Part shown: piece by piece, positions 7,076-13,979 of the stretch | Numbering within the stretch: the stretch's first letter is position 1 | How the letters are laid out: the number at the start of each line of letters is the position of its first letter | Source: JAJKIP01 sp040509055 | Lineage (GTDB): Bacteria; Bacteroidota; Bacteroidia; Chitinophagales; Chitinophagaceae | Length of the DNA stretch: 18,504 nt | Direction: 5' to 3' | Assembly (NCBI GenBank): GCA_040509055.1 | Contig: JBEVLT010000138.1 | Span: forward strand, 1-18,504 | The notes under the pieces: generated by a model | Told to the model about the DNA's origin: nothing | What the model saw: the letters and a program-made list of their open reading frames with translations, nothing else | Databases searched by the model: none | Position numbers and translations under genes: made by a program

Positions 7076-7569
7076 TACCGCGGCATCTCATAAAACGACA
7101 AAGGCGCGCTCACGCGCACCTTTGCGGAATCAAAGCCTCACTCCTGCTACAACGTTACGGTTGCCAGTTTGCCGGACGGTAAACCTTCCTTTTGGCGTGC
7201 CCCGGAATAAGTACCGCCACTTTACAAGCCATTTACATTGGTACCACTGCTGGTACCGCCGGTGCATACCCTATATACGGCGCCGCTTTGCAATGCGGTG
7301 AAAAAAAGACAAAAGAATATGCGGAGCGGGCCGGCCCATATGTCACCAATTGTTACGGACGACCTCCCCGATAGGAACGATAAGCTGCTGATGGTTTACG
7401 ACAGGCAAAGTAGCCTGCGCGCTGTTAAAGAAAATTTAACTGCCCATGAACAGGCTATTTGTACCGGCGAACCGGCCTACCGGAAAAGACCGGTGAATTC
7501 ACGGCAACCTTCCGCTAAGTTTGTTACCTTACCACAGATCCTCCATTTTTACAGGTAATAAAACAGCTT
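7076..7569 (+). other. 494-nt stretch without a convincing gene
   Basis: A hairpin at 7099-7124 pairs CAAAGGCGCGC with GCGCACCTTTG around a TCAC loop (one mismatch); with no T-run it is a weak terminator candidate for the acetyltransferase transcript. Further on are GGTACC at two places 12 nt apart (around 7239-7256), four ACCGG copies (7463, 7471, 7479, 7489), a GTGAATTCAC-type palindrome near 7493-7502, and the -7 element of the YciI gene. Short frames of about 60-106 codons exist here but show no signal peptide, domain or codon pattern like their neighbours. Confidence 0.6.
7516..7523 (+). promoter_or_regulatory. -7 element of the YciI gene
   Basis: TAAGTTTG fits TAnnTTTG fully. No clear TTG lies 17-23 nt upstream; a palindrome near 7493-7502 takes that place. 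Transcription would start near 7529, a leader of about 40 nt before the ATG at 7570. Confidence 0.4.
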
Positions 7570-8028
7570 ATGCCGAAATTCATCATTGTCCTGCTCCTGC
7601 TCTGCTGCTCCGCCATCGCCGTAGCACAAACTCCGAATGCCCGTTTCGACAAAACCCTGGCCGACTCTCTTGGGGCGGATGAGTATGGGATGAAAATGTA
7701 TACCCTGGTGATCCTGAAAACCGGGTCCAATCAATCTGCCGACAAAACGCTTATCGATAGTTTATTCCGCGGGCATATGGAAAACATTGGCCGCCTGGTC
7801 AAAGCAGGCAAACTGGTGGTAGCCGGCCCGCTGGGGAAAAATGATAAGAACTATCGCGGCATTTTTATCCTGGACATAAAAACAGTGGAAGAAGCGAAAA
7901 TCTTGCTGGAGACCGACCCGGCCATCCGGGAAAAGCTGCTGGAAGCCGAAATTTTCCCCTGGTACGGCTCTGCTGCGCTGCCTGTATATTTGCCCTATCA
8001 TGACAAGGTGCAAAAAAACAGTTTTTAA
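7570..8028 (+). CDS. Exported YciI-like domain protein
   Basis: 152 residues. Residues 1-20 form a signal peptide (PKFIIVLLLLCCSAIAVAQ). A YciI/YCII-related dimeric alpha+beta barrel domain runs from about 42 to 138: MYTLVILKTG strand, GHM with H69, the helix NIGRLVKAGKL, VVAGPLG turn, FILDI strand with D102, the helix VEEAKILLETDPAI, and the closing strand AEIFPWYG. The His-Asp pair is the proposed active site in this superfamily, whose reaction is mostly undefined. Most YciI proteins are cytosolic and about 95 residues, so the export signal is unusual. The next gene starts 3 nt after the stop, indicating an operon. Confidence 0.88.
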   Translation: MPKFIIVLLLLCCSAIAVAQTPNARFDKTLADSLGADEYGMKMYTLVILKTGSNQSADKTLIDSLFRGHMENIGRLVKAGKLVVAGPLGKNDKNYRGIFILDIKTVEEAKILLETDPAIREKLLEAEIFPWYGSAALPVYLPYHDKVQKNSF

Positions 8029-8031
8029 CAG

Positions 8032-8460
8032 ATGGAACTGAATATACCCGCGCAACCAAATAAAAAACAAAAAGCAGCGCTCTTCATTCCGCTGGTCATC
8101 ATTGCAACCATGGTGATCCGCACCTGGGTCGTATTGCTATCTGCCGGTTATATATCGTCGTGGCGTCATTATACCGCTCCCCTGCTCTTTATCCCGGTTG
8201 TATACCTGGCTTTTACAAATTATCCAAAAGCGCTGATCGGTACAGGCATCTATCTCCTGCTTGCCTCTAGCAACCTGCTGTCACTGACCGCGGAGATCAG
8301 TTCACTCATGGACATTACGATTGCCGGCATTAATATCCCGACTCCTCCGCTCCAATTGTCTGCCCTGGGTGTCCTTCTTCTCTTCCTGGTGCTGAACTGG
8401 GGCACACTTGACGAGATGTACCTCGACTACAAAGAGGCCAGGGAAAAGAAAAATAACTGA
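8032..8460 (+). CDS. Small polytopic membrane protein, unknown function
   Basis: 142 residues with four hydrophobic segments: about 18-40 (ALFIPLVIIATMVIRTWVVL), 50-62 (APLLFIPVVYLAF), 67-84 (ALIGTGIYLLLASSNLL) and 104-122 (LSALGVLLLFLVLNW). The N-terminus is Lys-rich (KKQK), and the C-terminus is charged and probably cytosolic (DYKEAREKKNN). No family is recognised and no catalytic motif is seen. It starts 3 nt after the YciI gene, so the two are very likely translated from one mRNA; a link in function is only inferred from that. Confidence 0.8.
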   Translation: MELNIPAQPNKKQKAALFIPLVIIATMVIRTWVVLLSAGYISSWRHYTAPLLFIPVVYLAFTNYPKALIGTGIYLLLASSNLLSLTAEISSLMDITIAGINIPTPPLQLSALGVLLLFLVLNWGTLDEMYLDYKEAREKKNN

Positions 8461-8522
8461 TCTCCCACCGCTTCCAACACCCGCATGATAAATTCTATTT
8501 TTACTTTTAATGCATCAATGAT

Positions 8523-9293
8523 ATCAGGATAAGATTTACAGCCTGCCTGCTGGTACTTTTCATTTATGGCTCCTGCCATACCCGCACAGGGACTGCAGAC
8601 CCTTATAAGGATTACATACTAAGTGCTACTGAAGCAGATACCATTACAAACGGCGCATTGAAAACAGGCGATCTCTCCGGCACTGTTTTCACCAACCGGA
8701 TACTGCTGAAGGACGGGCAAACAGCCATGGCAGGGCTTGGCTTTATCATGAAAATGGATACCGCCACCTACTTTGTCACCGCCAAACACCTGCTCGGACC
8801 GGATGGCGGTTTTAAGCACAAAATAAAGGAGGAGGATATTGCACAAACCCTTGTTGCCTGGCAGGCGATCGTCCCGTTCCGGGCTGATAGTTTTGCTGTC
8901 AGCACCGGCAACATAGCCGCAGCGCAGGGGGATGTATTATTGTTTCGTATACCGGCCGCCCTGGGCAATCCTGCTTATAAAACCTTCCGGCTTAGCAAAC
9001 TGATGATACCGGAACAAACGAACAAGGTGCTTGTAAACGGCATGGATATCTCTAACGATTTTTACCTGGTAGCCTATGCATCCGGGAAGGAGGCACTGTT
9101 CCCGCTGCAGCTTGCAGGCAAATACGAGGACTATTATGTTTTCCGGAAGAAAAAGAATGTTGATTACCACGGCTTCAGCGGTGGTCCCGTTCTTGACGCC
9201 AAAGGCAATGTATTTGCCATTGTATCGGCCGGCTTTGACAACAACGGCGAAGAACAGGTAGCCGCTACAAAGATCCGTCCGCTGGGACAATGA
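8523..9293 (+). CDS. Trypsin-like serine protease lipoprotein with no normal start codon
   Basis: The frame is open from 8511 (a TAA precedes it) to 9293. From the codon at 8523 it encodes a clear lipoprotein signal (RIRFTACLLVLFIYGSC), then a chymotrypsin-like domain: His in VTAKHLL (codon 8787), Asp in GDVLLFRI (codon 8931) and Ser in GFSGGPV (codon 9177), all with the expected spacing. Yet no ATG, GTG or TTG precedes the signal in frame; the only candidate is TTG at 8658, which would remove the signal. An out-of-frame ATG lies at 8518: one extra base after it would give M-x-IRIRF and a perfect leader. So either a one-base deletion (mutation or sequencing error), a non-canonical ATC/ATA start, or a shorter cytosolic protein from 8658. 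Confidence 0.75.
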   Translation: MRIRFTACLLVLFIYGSCHTRTGTADPYKDYILSATEADTITNGALKTGDLSGTVFTNRILLKDGQTAMAGLGFIMKMDTATYFVTAKHLLGPDGGFKHKIKEEDIAQTLVAWQAIVPFRADSFAVSTGNIAAAQGDVLLFRIPAALGNPAYKTFRLSKLMIPEQTNKVLVNGMDISNDFYLVAYASGKEALFPLQLAGKYEDYYVFRKKKNVDYHGFSGGPVLDAKGNVFAIVSAGFDNNGEEQVAATKIRPLGQ

Positions 9294-9314
9294 TCGCCGA
9301 CTGAAACCGGCCAG

Positions 9315-11774
9315 CTAAAACCACCGGTTCCTCCGCGCATCCCAGGTGGTAAGCCCTACTTTGAACTGTACCGGGTTGTGAAACTGGTTGGCGGCCGAAC
9401 CCACTACATACACGCCCAGCTTGAACTTGGCCATCGGGCTGAAGGGCCATTTGAACACCCGCTCCACTCCTGCAAACAACTCTGCATAACGCAGGTTGCG
9501 CTCCTGCGCGACCAGGAAGCCGGCGCCGGCTACTTCCCGCAGCTGCAGCTTTTTCAGGAACGGCACTTTGTTGATCAGGAACCCGTTGAACTCATGCACA
9601 TAATGCCCTTCATAAAAACGGCGGAACACGGCAAACGTGGAGTCCAGCGATTGAAATGCTTCATTGGGGTTCATAAATAACAAGGGATCGCCACGACGCT
9701 GGAATTTGTAATCCACCAGCCGCAGGTCTTTCTGACGGGGAAAATTACCGGTGCGCAATGTATACGAAGAAATACCCGTAATGCCCAGTTTCAGCTGCTG
9801 CTCGATGCCAAACTCGAGATAGTCGAAATCCACCTTACTGTTGAGCACCCCCGGTACTCCCTTGCGCCACAGCACATAGAACGTGGGCCAGCGCGAACCG
9901 AGGATGATCTTTTCTCTTGGCTCGCGAATGTAACGCTGCCCGGGCGTATACGCCAGCCTGAGCTTGCCGTACACGGCATTGTACGGTTCAAAAGCCAGTG
10001 CCCGGTTATCGTCCAGCAGGTCACCAAACAGGCTGTCCACCTGCGGGTTGGTCTTGTAATCGCTCACCGATCGGCGGAAGGATACATCCACATCGCTGTA
10101 CAGGAACAATCCGTTTGCCAGCTCCAGTCCATGCCCCACGCCAAAGGCATTGTTCAGGTAAATATTGCTTCGCTTCAGCATATTGATCCAGGCATCGCCG
10201 GAATAGATATATTGAAACTGGCGTCCGCCCGAAACAGTGTAAAAACCACGGTTGAACGGATTGTACATTCTCGTCACACTGAAGCTGCCGTTGATATCCT
10301 TATTGCGAAGACCATAGCTCAGGTTCAGGTATGCGCTAAAGGTTTTCCGGGATCGGTATACCCGGCTGTAAAATGCAGTCGGGCTGATGCGGGTGCCTCC
10401 AAACTGGAAGGGTTGGTAAAAGGTAAACAGGCTGGGCAATACCCAGGTTCGCTCTTTTTCATGGTTGTGCAGGGTCTGGCCCTGGTATACCACTTTCTGC
10501 CATGTCACTTTGTTGATCTTCCGGTCCATGGAGTCCAGGTAAGCTTTGGTATGCGTGGCATTGTAAACGCTGTCTCTGTAGCGGATAAACCGCGCTTCCT
10601 TTTCGGTCAGCGGTTCGGTACGGGTTTGCTGCCAGAAGCTGCTATCCTTTTTATAAGCTTCCAGCGTGGTCACACTTACCTCGTTGCCGAAATAGCCTCC
10701 CGGAAATGTTTTGTTGAAGTCGAAGTCGCTGTACCAGGCAGTGGTTTGGCCGGAACGTTTGGCCCGGGTGGATTTGGAATAATAGGTAAACGATTGCCGG
10801 GTGATCATCCAGGCCGTACCCTTTACGCGGTCATACTGCTGGCTTACTTCGAAAAAATCATATTCCGGCATATGGTAAGAAGGAAAGCGGAACACTGCAT
10901 CCAGGATCACCCAGGAGCTGTCGGCCACCGTCACCTGCCCTTCTACGGTAGCATTGCTCAGCTGGCGGGGCCTGATGCTGATGATGTACACCTTCCGGCC
11001 TCCCTGTTGTTCGATCTTCAGCGTTTTGAACCGGTAAGCGAGCAACCCGCTGTAGCTGGCCGGCGAGATAAACGGGATAGCAGACAACGATGGCACTTTG
11101 ATCAGGTTATTATACAGGCTGAAATCGCCGTCGGTGGCAGACAGGTAAAACAGGTCCTGCACAGTGCCTTTTTTGCTCACGCCCACCCGCTCTTCTTTTA
11201 CCTGGCGCGGCGAAGCGTAATCGTACCGCAGCGATATCTCGGCCATGGCCATCCGGTTCAGTTCCCTGTTTTGCAGGGCAGCGGCGGAGGTATCGGGTTT
11301 TATCTTCCCGCCTTTGCCGGTCACCGAGTCCTGCTGCACAGCCCGGATATAGATCTGGCAGGAATAAGCGCCGGCCTCCGCCTGCAGCTCATCCTTGTGG
11401 CCGATCACGTTGCGCATGATCTCTTCGGCCCGGTCGCGTATCTTTCCCTGCACCACCACTTCGCCGAGGTCCTTTGTACCGCCCTGCTCCAGGATAAAGT
11501 TCTGTTCGGTTTTCTCACCCACGATCAGCGTTACTTTGGTCGTCTTATACCCGATCATGCTCACCACCAGGTCATATTTGCCGGGTTCCAGTTTTATTTC
11601 ATACCTGCCGTCTTCCCGGGTGGTGGTACCATACTTCAGCTCCCTGATCTCGATGCTGGCAAAGGCGAGCGGCTCCAGCTTTTCATTGATCACTTTGCCA
11701 GAAAGGGTGATGGATTGCCCGCAGAGAGAAGAAGAAAAGAAAAGCAGCAACAGGGAGAGCCGGTGGCGCCTCAT
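9315..11774 (-). CDS. DUF5686 / carboxypeptidase-like regulatory domain outer-membrane protein
   Basis: 819 residues, the usual size of this Bacteroidota family. A signal peptide spans residues 1-20 (ends SLCGQ). Residues 22-98 form a carboxypeptidase regulatory-like beta sandwich (ITLSGKVINEK, YGTTTREDGRYEI, GKYDLVVSMIGYKT), as at the N-terminus of SusC/TonB-dependent receptors. An EVVVQGK strand at 105-111 follows, like the segment before a TonB plug, but no plug is seen; the DUF5686 region starts at RDRAEEIMRNVI. The rest is rich in alternating aromatic beta strands (SAYLNLSYGLR, PTFYVLW), consistent with an outer-membrane barrel. Its exact role is unknown. It is convergent with the protease gene, 21 nt apart, with no strong terminator between. 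Confidence 0.92.
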   Translation of the reverse strand: MRRHRLSLLLLFFSSSLCGQSITLSGKVINEKLEPLAFASIEIRELKYGTTTREDGRYEIKLEPGKYDLVVSMIGYKTTKVTLIVGEKTEQNFILEQGGTKDLGEVVVQGKIRDRAEEIMRNVIGHKDELQAEAGAYSCQIYIRAVQQDSVTGKGGKIKPDTSAAALQNRELNRMAMAEISLRYDYASPRQVKEERVGVSKKGTVQDLFYLSATDGDFSLYNNLIKVPSLSAIPFISPASYSGLLAYRFKTLKIEQQGGRKVYIISIRPRQLSNATVEGQVTVADSSWVILDAVFRFPSYHMPEYDFFEVSQQYDRVKGTAWMITRQSFTYYSKSTRAKRSGQTTAWYSDFDFNKTFPGGYFGNEVSVTTLEAYKKDSSFWQQTRTEPLTEKEARFIRYRDSVYNATHTKAYLDSMDRKINKVTWQKVVYQGQTLHNHEKERTWVLPSLFTFYQPFQFGGTRISPTAFYSRVYRSRKTFSAYLNLSYGLRNKDINGSFSVTRMYNPFNRGFYTVSGGRQFQYIYSGDAWINMLKRSNIYLNNAFGVGHGLELANGLFLYSDVDVSFRRSVSDYKTNPQVDSLFGDLLDDNRALAFEPYNAVYGKLRLAYTPGQRYIREPREKIILGSRWPTFYVLWRKGVPGVLNSKVDFDYLEFGIEQQLKLGITGISSYTLRTGNFPRQKDLRLVDYKFQRRGDPLLFMNPNEAFQSLDSTFAVFRRFYEGHYVHEFNGFLINKVPFLKKLQLREVAGAGFLVAQERNLRYAELFAGVERVFKWPFSPMAKFKLGVYVVGSAANQFHNPVQFKVGLTTWDARRNRWF

Positions 11775-11887
11775 GTGGTGGTTGGTTTACATGATAAAAA
11801 TGCACTGAACAATCATAACTAAAAAGACCGGTGGCTATTTTGGCCGCGATTTAACAAACCCGGGCAGCCTGTGCCGGATGCAGCACC

Positions 11888-11915
11888 TTGTTTTACCCGC
11901 TTTTCTTTATCTTTC
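11888..11915 (+). promoter_or_regulatory. Promoter of the alpha-fucosidase gene
   Basis: TTG at 11888-11890, 17-nt spacer, TATCTTTC at 11908-11915 (one mismatch to TAnnTTTG). Transcription would begin near 11921, which places the ATG at 11878 upstream of the start site and supports 11932 as the true start. Confidence 0.5.
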
Positions 11916-11931
11916 GCTGCAAACACCGCTT

Positions 11932-13230
11932 ATGCAAAAGATCACTGCTACCCTGCTGGCCTGTCTCCTGGTTGCCGTATCGCTGGCCCAGCCCGGCTAC
12001 CAGCCCTCCGCGGCCAACCTGCAAAACAGGCAGGAATTCCGCGACAGGAAATTCGGTCTCTTTATTCACTGGGGCATTTACAGCCTGCTGGCCGACGGCG
12101 AATGGGTTATGTTCAACAAAAAGATCCCTTACGACAAATACAGCCGCCTGGCCAACGCGTTCTATCCCCATGACTTTAATGCAAAAGAATGGGTGCGGGT
12201 TGCCAAAGCCGCCGGTATGAAATACATTACCATCACGTCGCGCCACCACGATGGCTTCAGCATGTTTGCCACCAAAGCCACCCCTTACAATATACTGCAG
12301 GCCACCCCCTGGAAAAGAGATCCGCTGCGCGAACTGGCGGATGCCTGCAAAGAAGAAGGACTGAAACTGAATTTTTACTACTCCCTGCTGGACTGGGGAC
12401 GGGCCGACTATGGCTTTGGCAAAAAGATCGAGAACGGCCTGCCCGAAGGAACCGACTGGGACAGCTATATCAGTTTTATGAAAACGCAGCTGACCGAACT
12501 GCTGACACAGTATGGCGATGTGGTAGGCGGCATCTGGTTCGACGGCGATTGGGAACGCAAAGAGGCGAACTGGCACTACGACGATATCTATACCCTGATC
12601 CACCGCCTGCGGCCCGACGTGCTGATCGGCAACAATCACCATACCGTCCTGAAACCCGGCGAAGACTACCAGTTGTTTGAAAAAGACCTGCCGGGCGGCA
12701 ACACGCATGGCTGGAACTCGGGCGGCGTAAGCACCGACCTGCCGCTGGAAACCTGCGAAACGATCAATTATTCCTGGGGATACAATATTAACGACAAGGG
12801 ATACAAATCCGTAGCCACGCTGATCCAGTACCTGGTAAAAGCGGCCGGCCACGACGCCAACTTTTTGCTGAATGTAGGACCGCAGCCCGATGGCAACATA
12901 CAGCCTGAATTTATCGACACGCTGCAGCAGATCGGGCAATGGCTGCAAAAGAACGGCGAAACGATCTATGGCACCCGCGGCAACATCATCCCGGCACAGG
13001 ACTGGGGCACGGTAACTGCCAGCGGCAAGAAACTGTTCGTGCACCTGCTGAAGACCCCTGCCGGCGATTTTCTGTTCCTGCCCGGCATCACGCAAAAGAT
13101 AGCGGCAGTAAAAGGATATGCATCCGGGCAACCGCTGAAATGGAAGCAGCAACCCGAAGGCCTGTTCATTTACCTGGATGGGGCTGCCTGGAATGGCCCC
13201 GACGAGATACTGCAGGCCGATCTGAAATAA
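11932..13230 (+). CDS. Exported GH29 alpha-L-fucosidase
   Basis: 432 residues with a signal peptide (QKITATLLACLLVAVSLAQ). It hydrolyses terminal alpha-L-fucose from glycans by a retaining mechanism. GH29 hallmarks are FGLFIHWGIYSLL near the N-terminus, the substrate-binding HHDGFSMF, FYYSLLDW, and the nucleophile Asp204 in GGIWFDGDW. The acid/base residue of GH29 is poorly conserved and I do not assign it. Further family motifs NNHH, WGYN and NFLLNVGPQPDG are intact; a small C-terminal beta domain ends the protein. The start at 11932 is chosen for its signal peptide; a longer frame from 11878 adds 18 residues. It stands alone, with a terminator directly after it, not within a visible sus-type locus. 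Confidence 0.95.
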   Translation: MQKITATLLACLLVAVSLAQPGYQPSAANLQNRQEFRDRKFGLFIHWGIYSLLADGEWVMFNKKIPYDKYSRLANAFYPHDFNAKEWVRVAKAAGMKYITITSRHHDGFSMFATKATPYNILQATPWKRDPLRELADACKEEGLKLNFYYSLLDWGRADYGFGKKIENGLPEGTDWDSYISFMKTQLTELLTQYGDVVGGIWFDGDWERKEANWHYDDIYTLIHRLRPDVLIGNNHHTVLKPGEDYQLFEKDLPGGNTHGWNSGGVSTDLPLETCETINYSWGYNINDKGYKSVATLIQYLVKAAGHDANFLLNVGPQPDGNIQPEFIDTLQQIGQWLQKNGETIYGTRGNIIPAQDWGTVTASGKKLFVHLLKTPAGDFLFLPGITQKIAAVKGYASGQPLKWKQQPEGLFIYLDGAAWNGPDEILQADLK

Positions 13231-13240
13231 TACCCGCATA

Positions 13241-13266
13241 AAAAAGAGCCGGTTTCGGCTCTTTTT
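13241..13266. terminator. Bidirectional terminator between fucosidase and DUF5684 genes
   Basis: AAAAAGAGCC (13241-13250), loop GGTTTC, GGCTCTTTTT (13257-13266): a perfect 10-bp stem whose A/T flanks give a U-tract on both strands. It sits in the 54-nt convergent gap and can serve both genes. Confidence 0.9.
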
Positions 13267-13284
13267 ACAATTTGGTTATGACCC

Positions 13285-13719
13285 TCACTTGTTCTCTTCA
13301 AATTCAAACCCGTCTTTTCGCTGGTAGGCTTCGAACGCCGCAGGATCGCCGTACGGCCCCAGGTAGCGCGCGCTGCCAAAGCCCAGTATCGGCCAGAAAA
13401 CGATGCCCAGCAATATCAGTCCTGCGGTAAACCCTTCGTCCTTTCCAAAGCTTTTGGAGATCATGTTGTAGATCCAGATGATAAAAACAAGATTCACCAG
13501 CGGGATCAGGCACAGCAGGGTCCAATAACCCGGCTTGCCGCCGATCTTCGTCATGATGTAAATATTGTAGATCGGGATGATGCAGGCCCACCCGGGCTGG
13601 CCTGCTTTGGTAAATACGCGCCATTGGGCGGCGATAATAAATACTGCAAAGGCCAGGATGCCGATGATAAAACCAATAGGCAGGCCTGAGTCGTAACTGT
13701 CGTACCGGTACTCTTCCAT
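13285..13719 (-). CDS. DUF5684-type membrane protein
   Basis: 144 residues. An acidic, Tyr-rich N-terminus (EEYRYDSYDSG) is followed by a helix at about 14-32 (PIGFIIGILAFAVFIIAA), the conserved KAGQPGWACIIPIYNIYIM segment, a second hairpin (YWTLLCLIPLVNLVFIIWIYNM), the loop SFGKDEGFTAGL, and a last helix LILLGIVFWPILGFG. The KAGxPGWxxIIPxYN motif is the family hallmark. The role is unknown; similar segments occur beside signal peptidase I in some Bacteroidota proteins, but no catalytic Ser/Lys pair is present here. The start at 13719 is preferred over 13797 because a strong promoter lies between the two. Confidence 0.85.
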   Translation of the reverse strand: MEEYRYDSYDSGLPIGFIIGILAFAVFIIAAQWRVFTKAGQPGWACIIPIYNIYIMTKIGGKPGYWTLLCLIPLVNLVFIIWIYNMISKSFGKDEGFTAGLILLGIVFWPILGFGSARYLGPYGDPAAFEAYQRKDGFEFEENK

Positions 13720-13742
13720 GTGTGGTTGGTTTTGGTGAAGAA

Positions 13743-13773
13743 CAAGTATAATAAATATTTCCCGCCACGTCAA
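13743..13773 (-). promoter_or_regulatory. Strong composite promoter of the DUF5684 gene
   Basis: Minus strand: TTG (13773-13771), 20-nt spacer, TATACTTG (13750-13743), 7 of 8 to the Bacteroidota box. The same bases read as TTGACG, 17-nt spacer, TATACT, close to the classic sigma-70 consensus. Predicted start near 13737, about 18 nt before the ATG. Confidence 0.6.
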
Positions 13774-13847
13774 GCCCCCGGCCGGTTTTTTGCACAACAG
13801 AGTGGCTGAATTTTTACCAATCTATTCACATCCTGTGTATAACAAAC

Positions 13848-13881
13848 TTTGGGAAATTACTACTGAAATAAATTAAATTTG
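13848..13881 (+). promoter_or_regulatory. Promoter of phoH
   Basis: TTTG at 13848-13851, 22-nt spacer and a perfect TAnnTTTG box, TAAATTTG, at 13874-13881. Transcription would begin near 13887, leaving a leader of about 93 nt before the TTG start at 13980. Confidence 0.6.
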
Positions 13882-13887
13882 AGAACA

Positions 13888-13949
13888 GAGGGTAAAGCTT
13901 CTGCAACAGCCAGAAGACGCAACATAACCCCGGCGTTACCCTTCGCCGG
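13888..13949 (+). promoter_or_regulatory. Structured 5' leader of phoH with possible pseudoknot
   Basis: Hairpin A is CTTCTG (13898-13903) with CAGAAG (13911-13916) around a 7-nt loop. Hairpin B is CCGGCG (13930-13935) with CGCCGG (13944-13949) around the 8-nt loop TTACCCTT. That loop is complementary to GAGGGTAA at 13888-13895, just upstream of hairpin A (7 Watson-Crick pairs plus one G-U). All three helices can form at once, with hairpin A enclosed by the loop pairing. I recognise no known riboswitch class. Seen directly: the complementarity. Inferred: the fold and any regulation. Confidence 0.4.
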
Positions 13950-13979
13950 CTTTGAGCAAAAGCAATAAATTAATCCGCA

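Noticed and set aside
7238..7558. 106-codon frame in the gap before the YciI gene
   Set aside because: No signal or domain, irregular composition, and it overlaps the promoter box of the next gene; two other short frames in the gap are equally unconvincing.
9305..9329. Inverted repeat AACCGG/CCGGTT as terminator between the protease and DUF5686 genes
   Set aside because: Only 6 bp with a 13-nt loop, no T-run, and it overlaps the DUF5686 stop region.
10131..11822. 563-codon open frame antisense to the DUF5686 gene
   Set aside because: No domain or signal peptide; low-complexity His/Gly/Phe-rich translation typical of a reversed gene. The opposite strand codes for a clear family member.
11893..13239. 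448-codon open frame antisense to the fucosidase
   Set aside because: The plus strand has all GH29 motifs; the antisense frame is a codon-bias shadow running through the whole gene.
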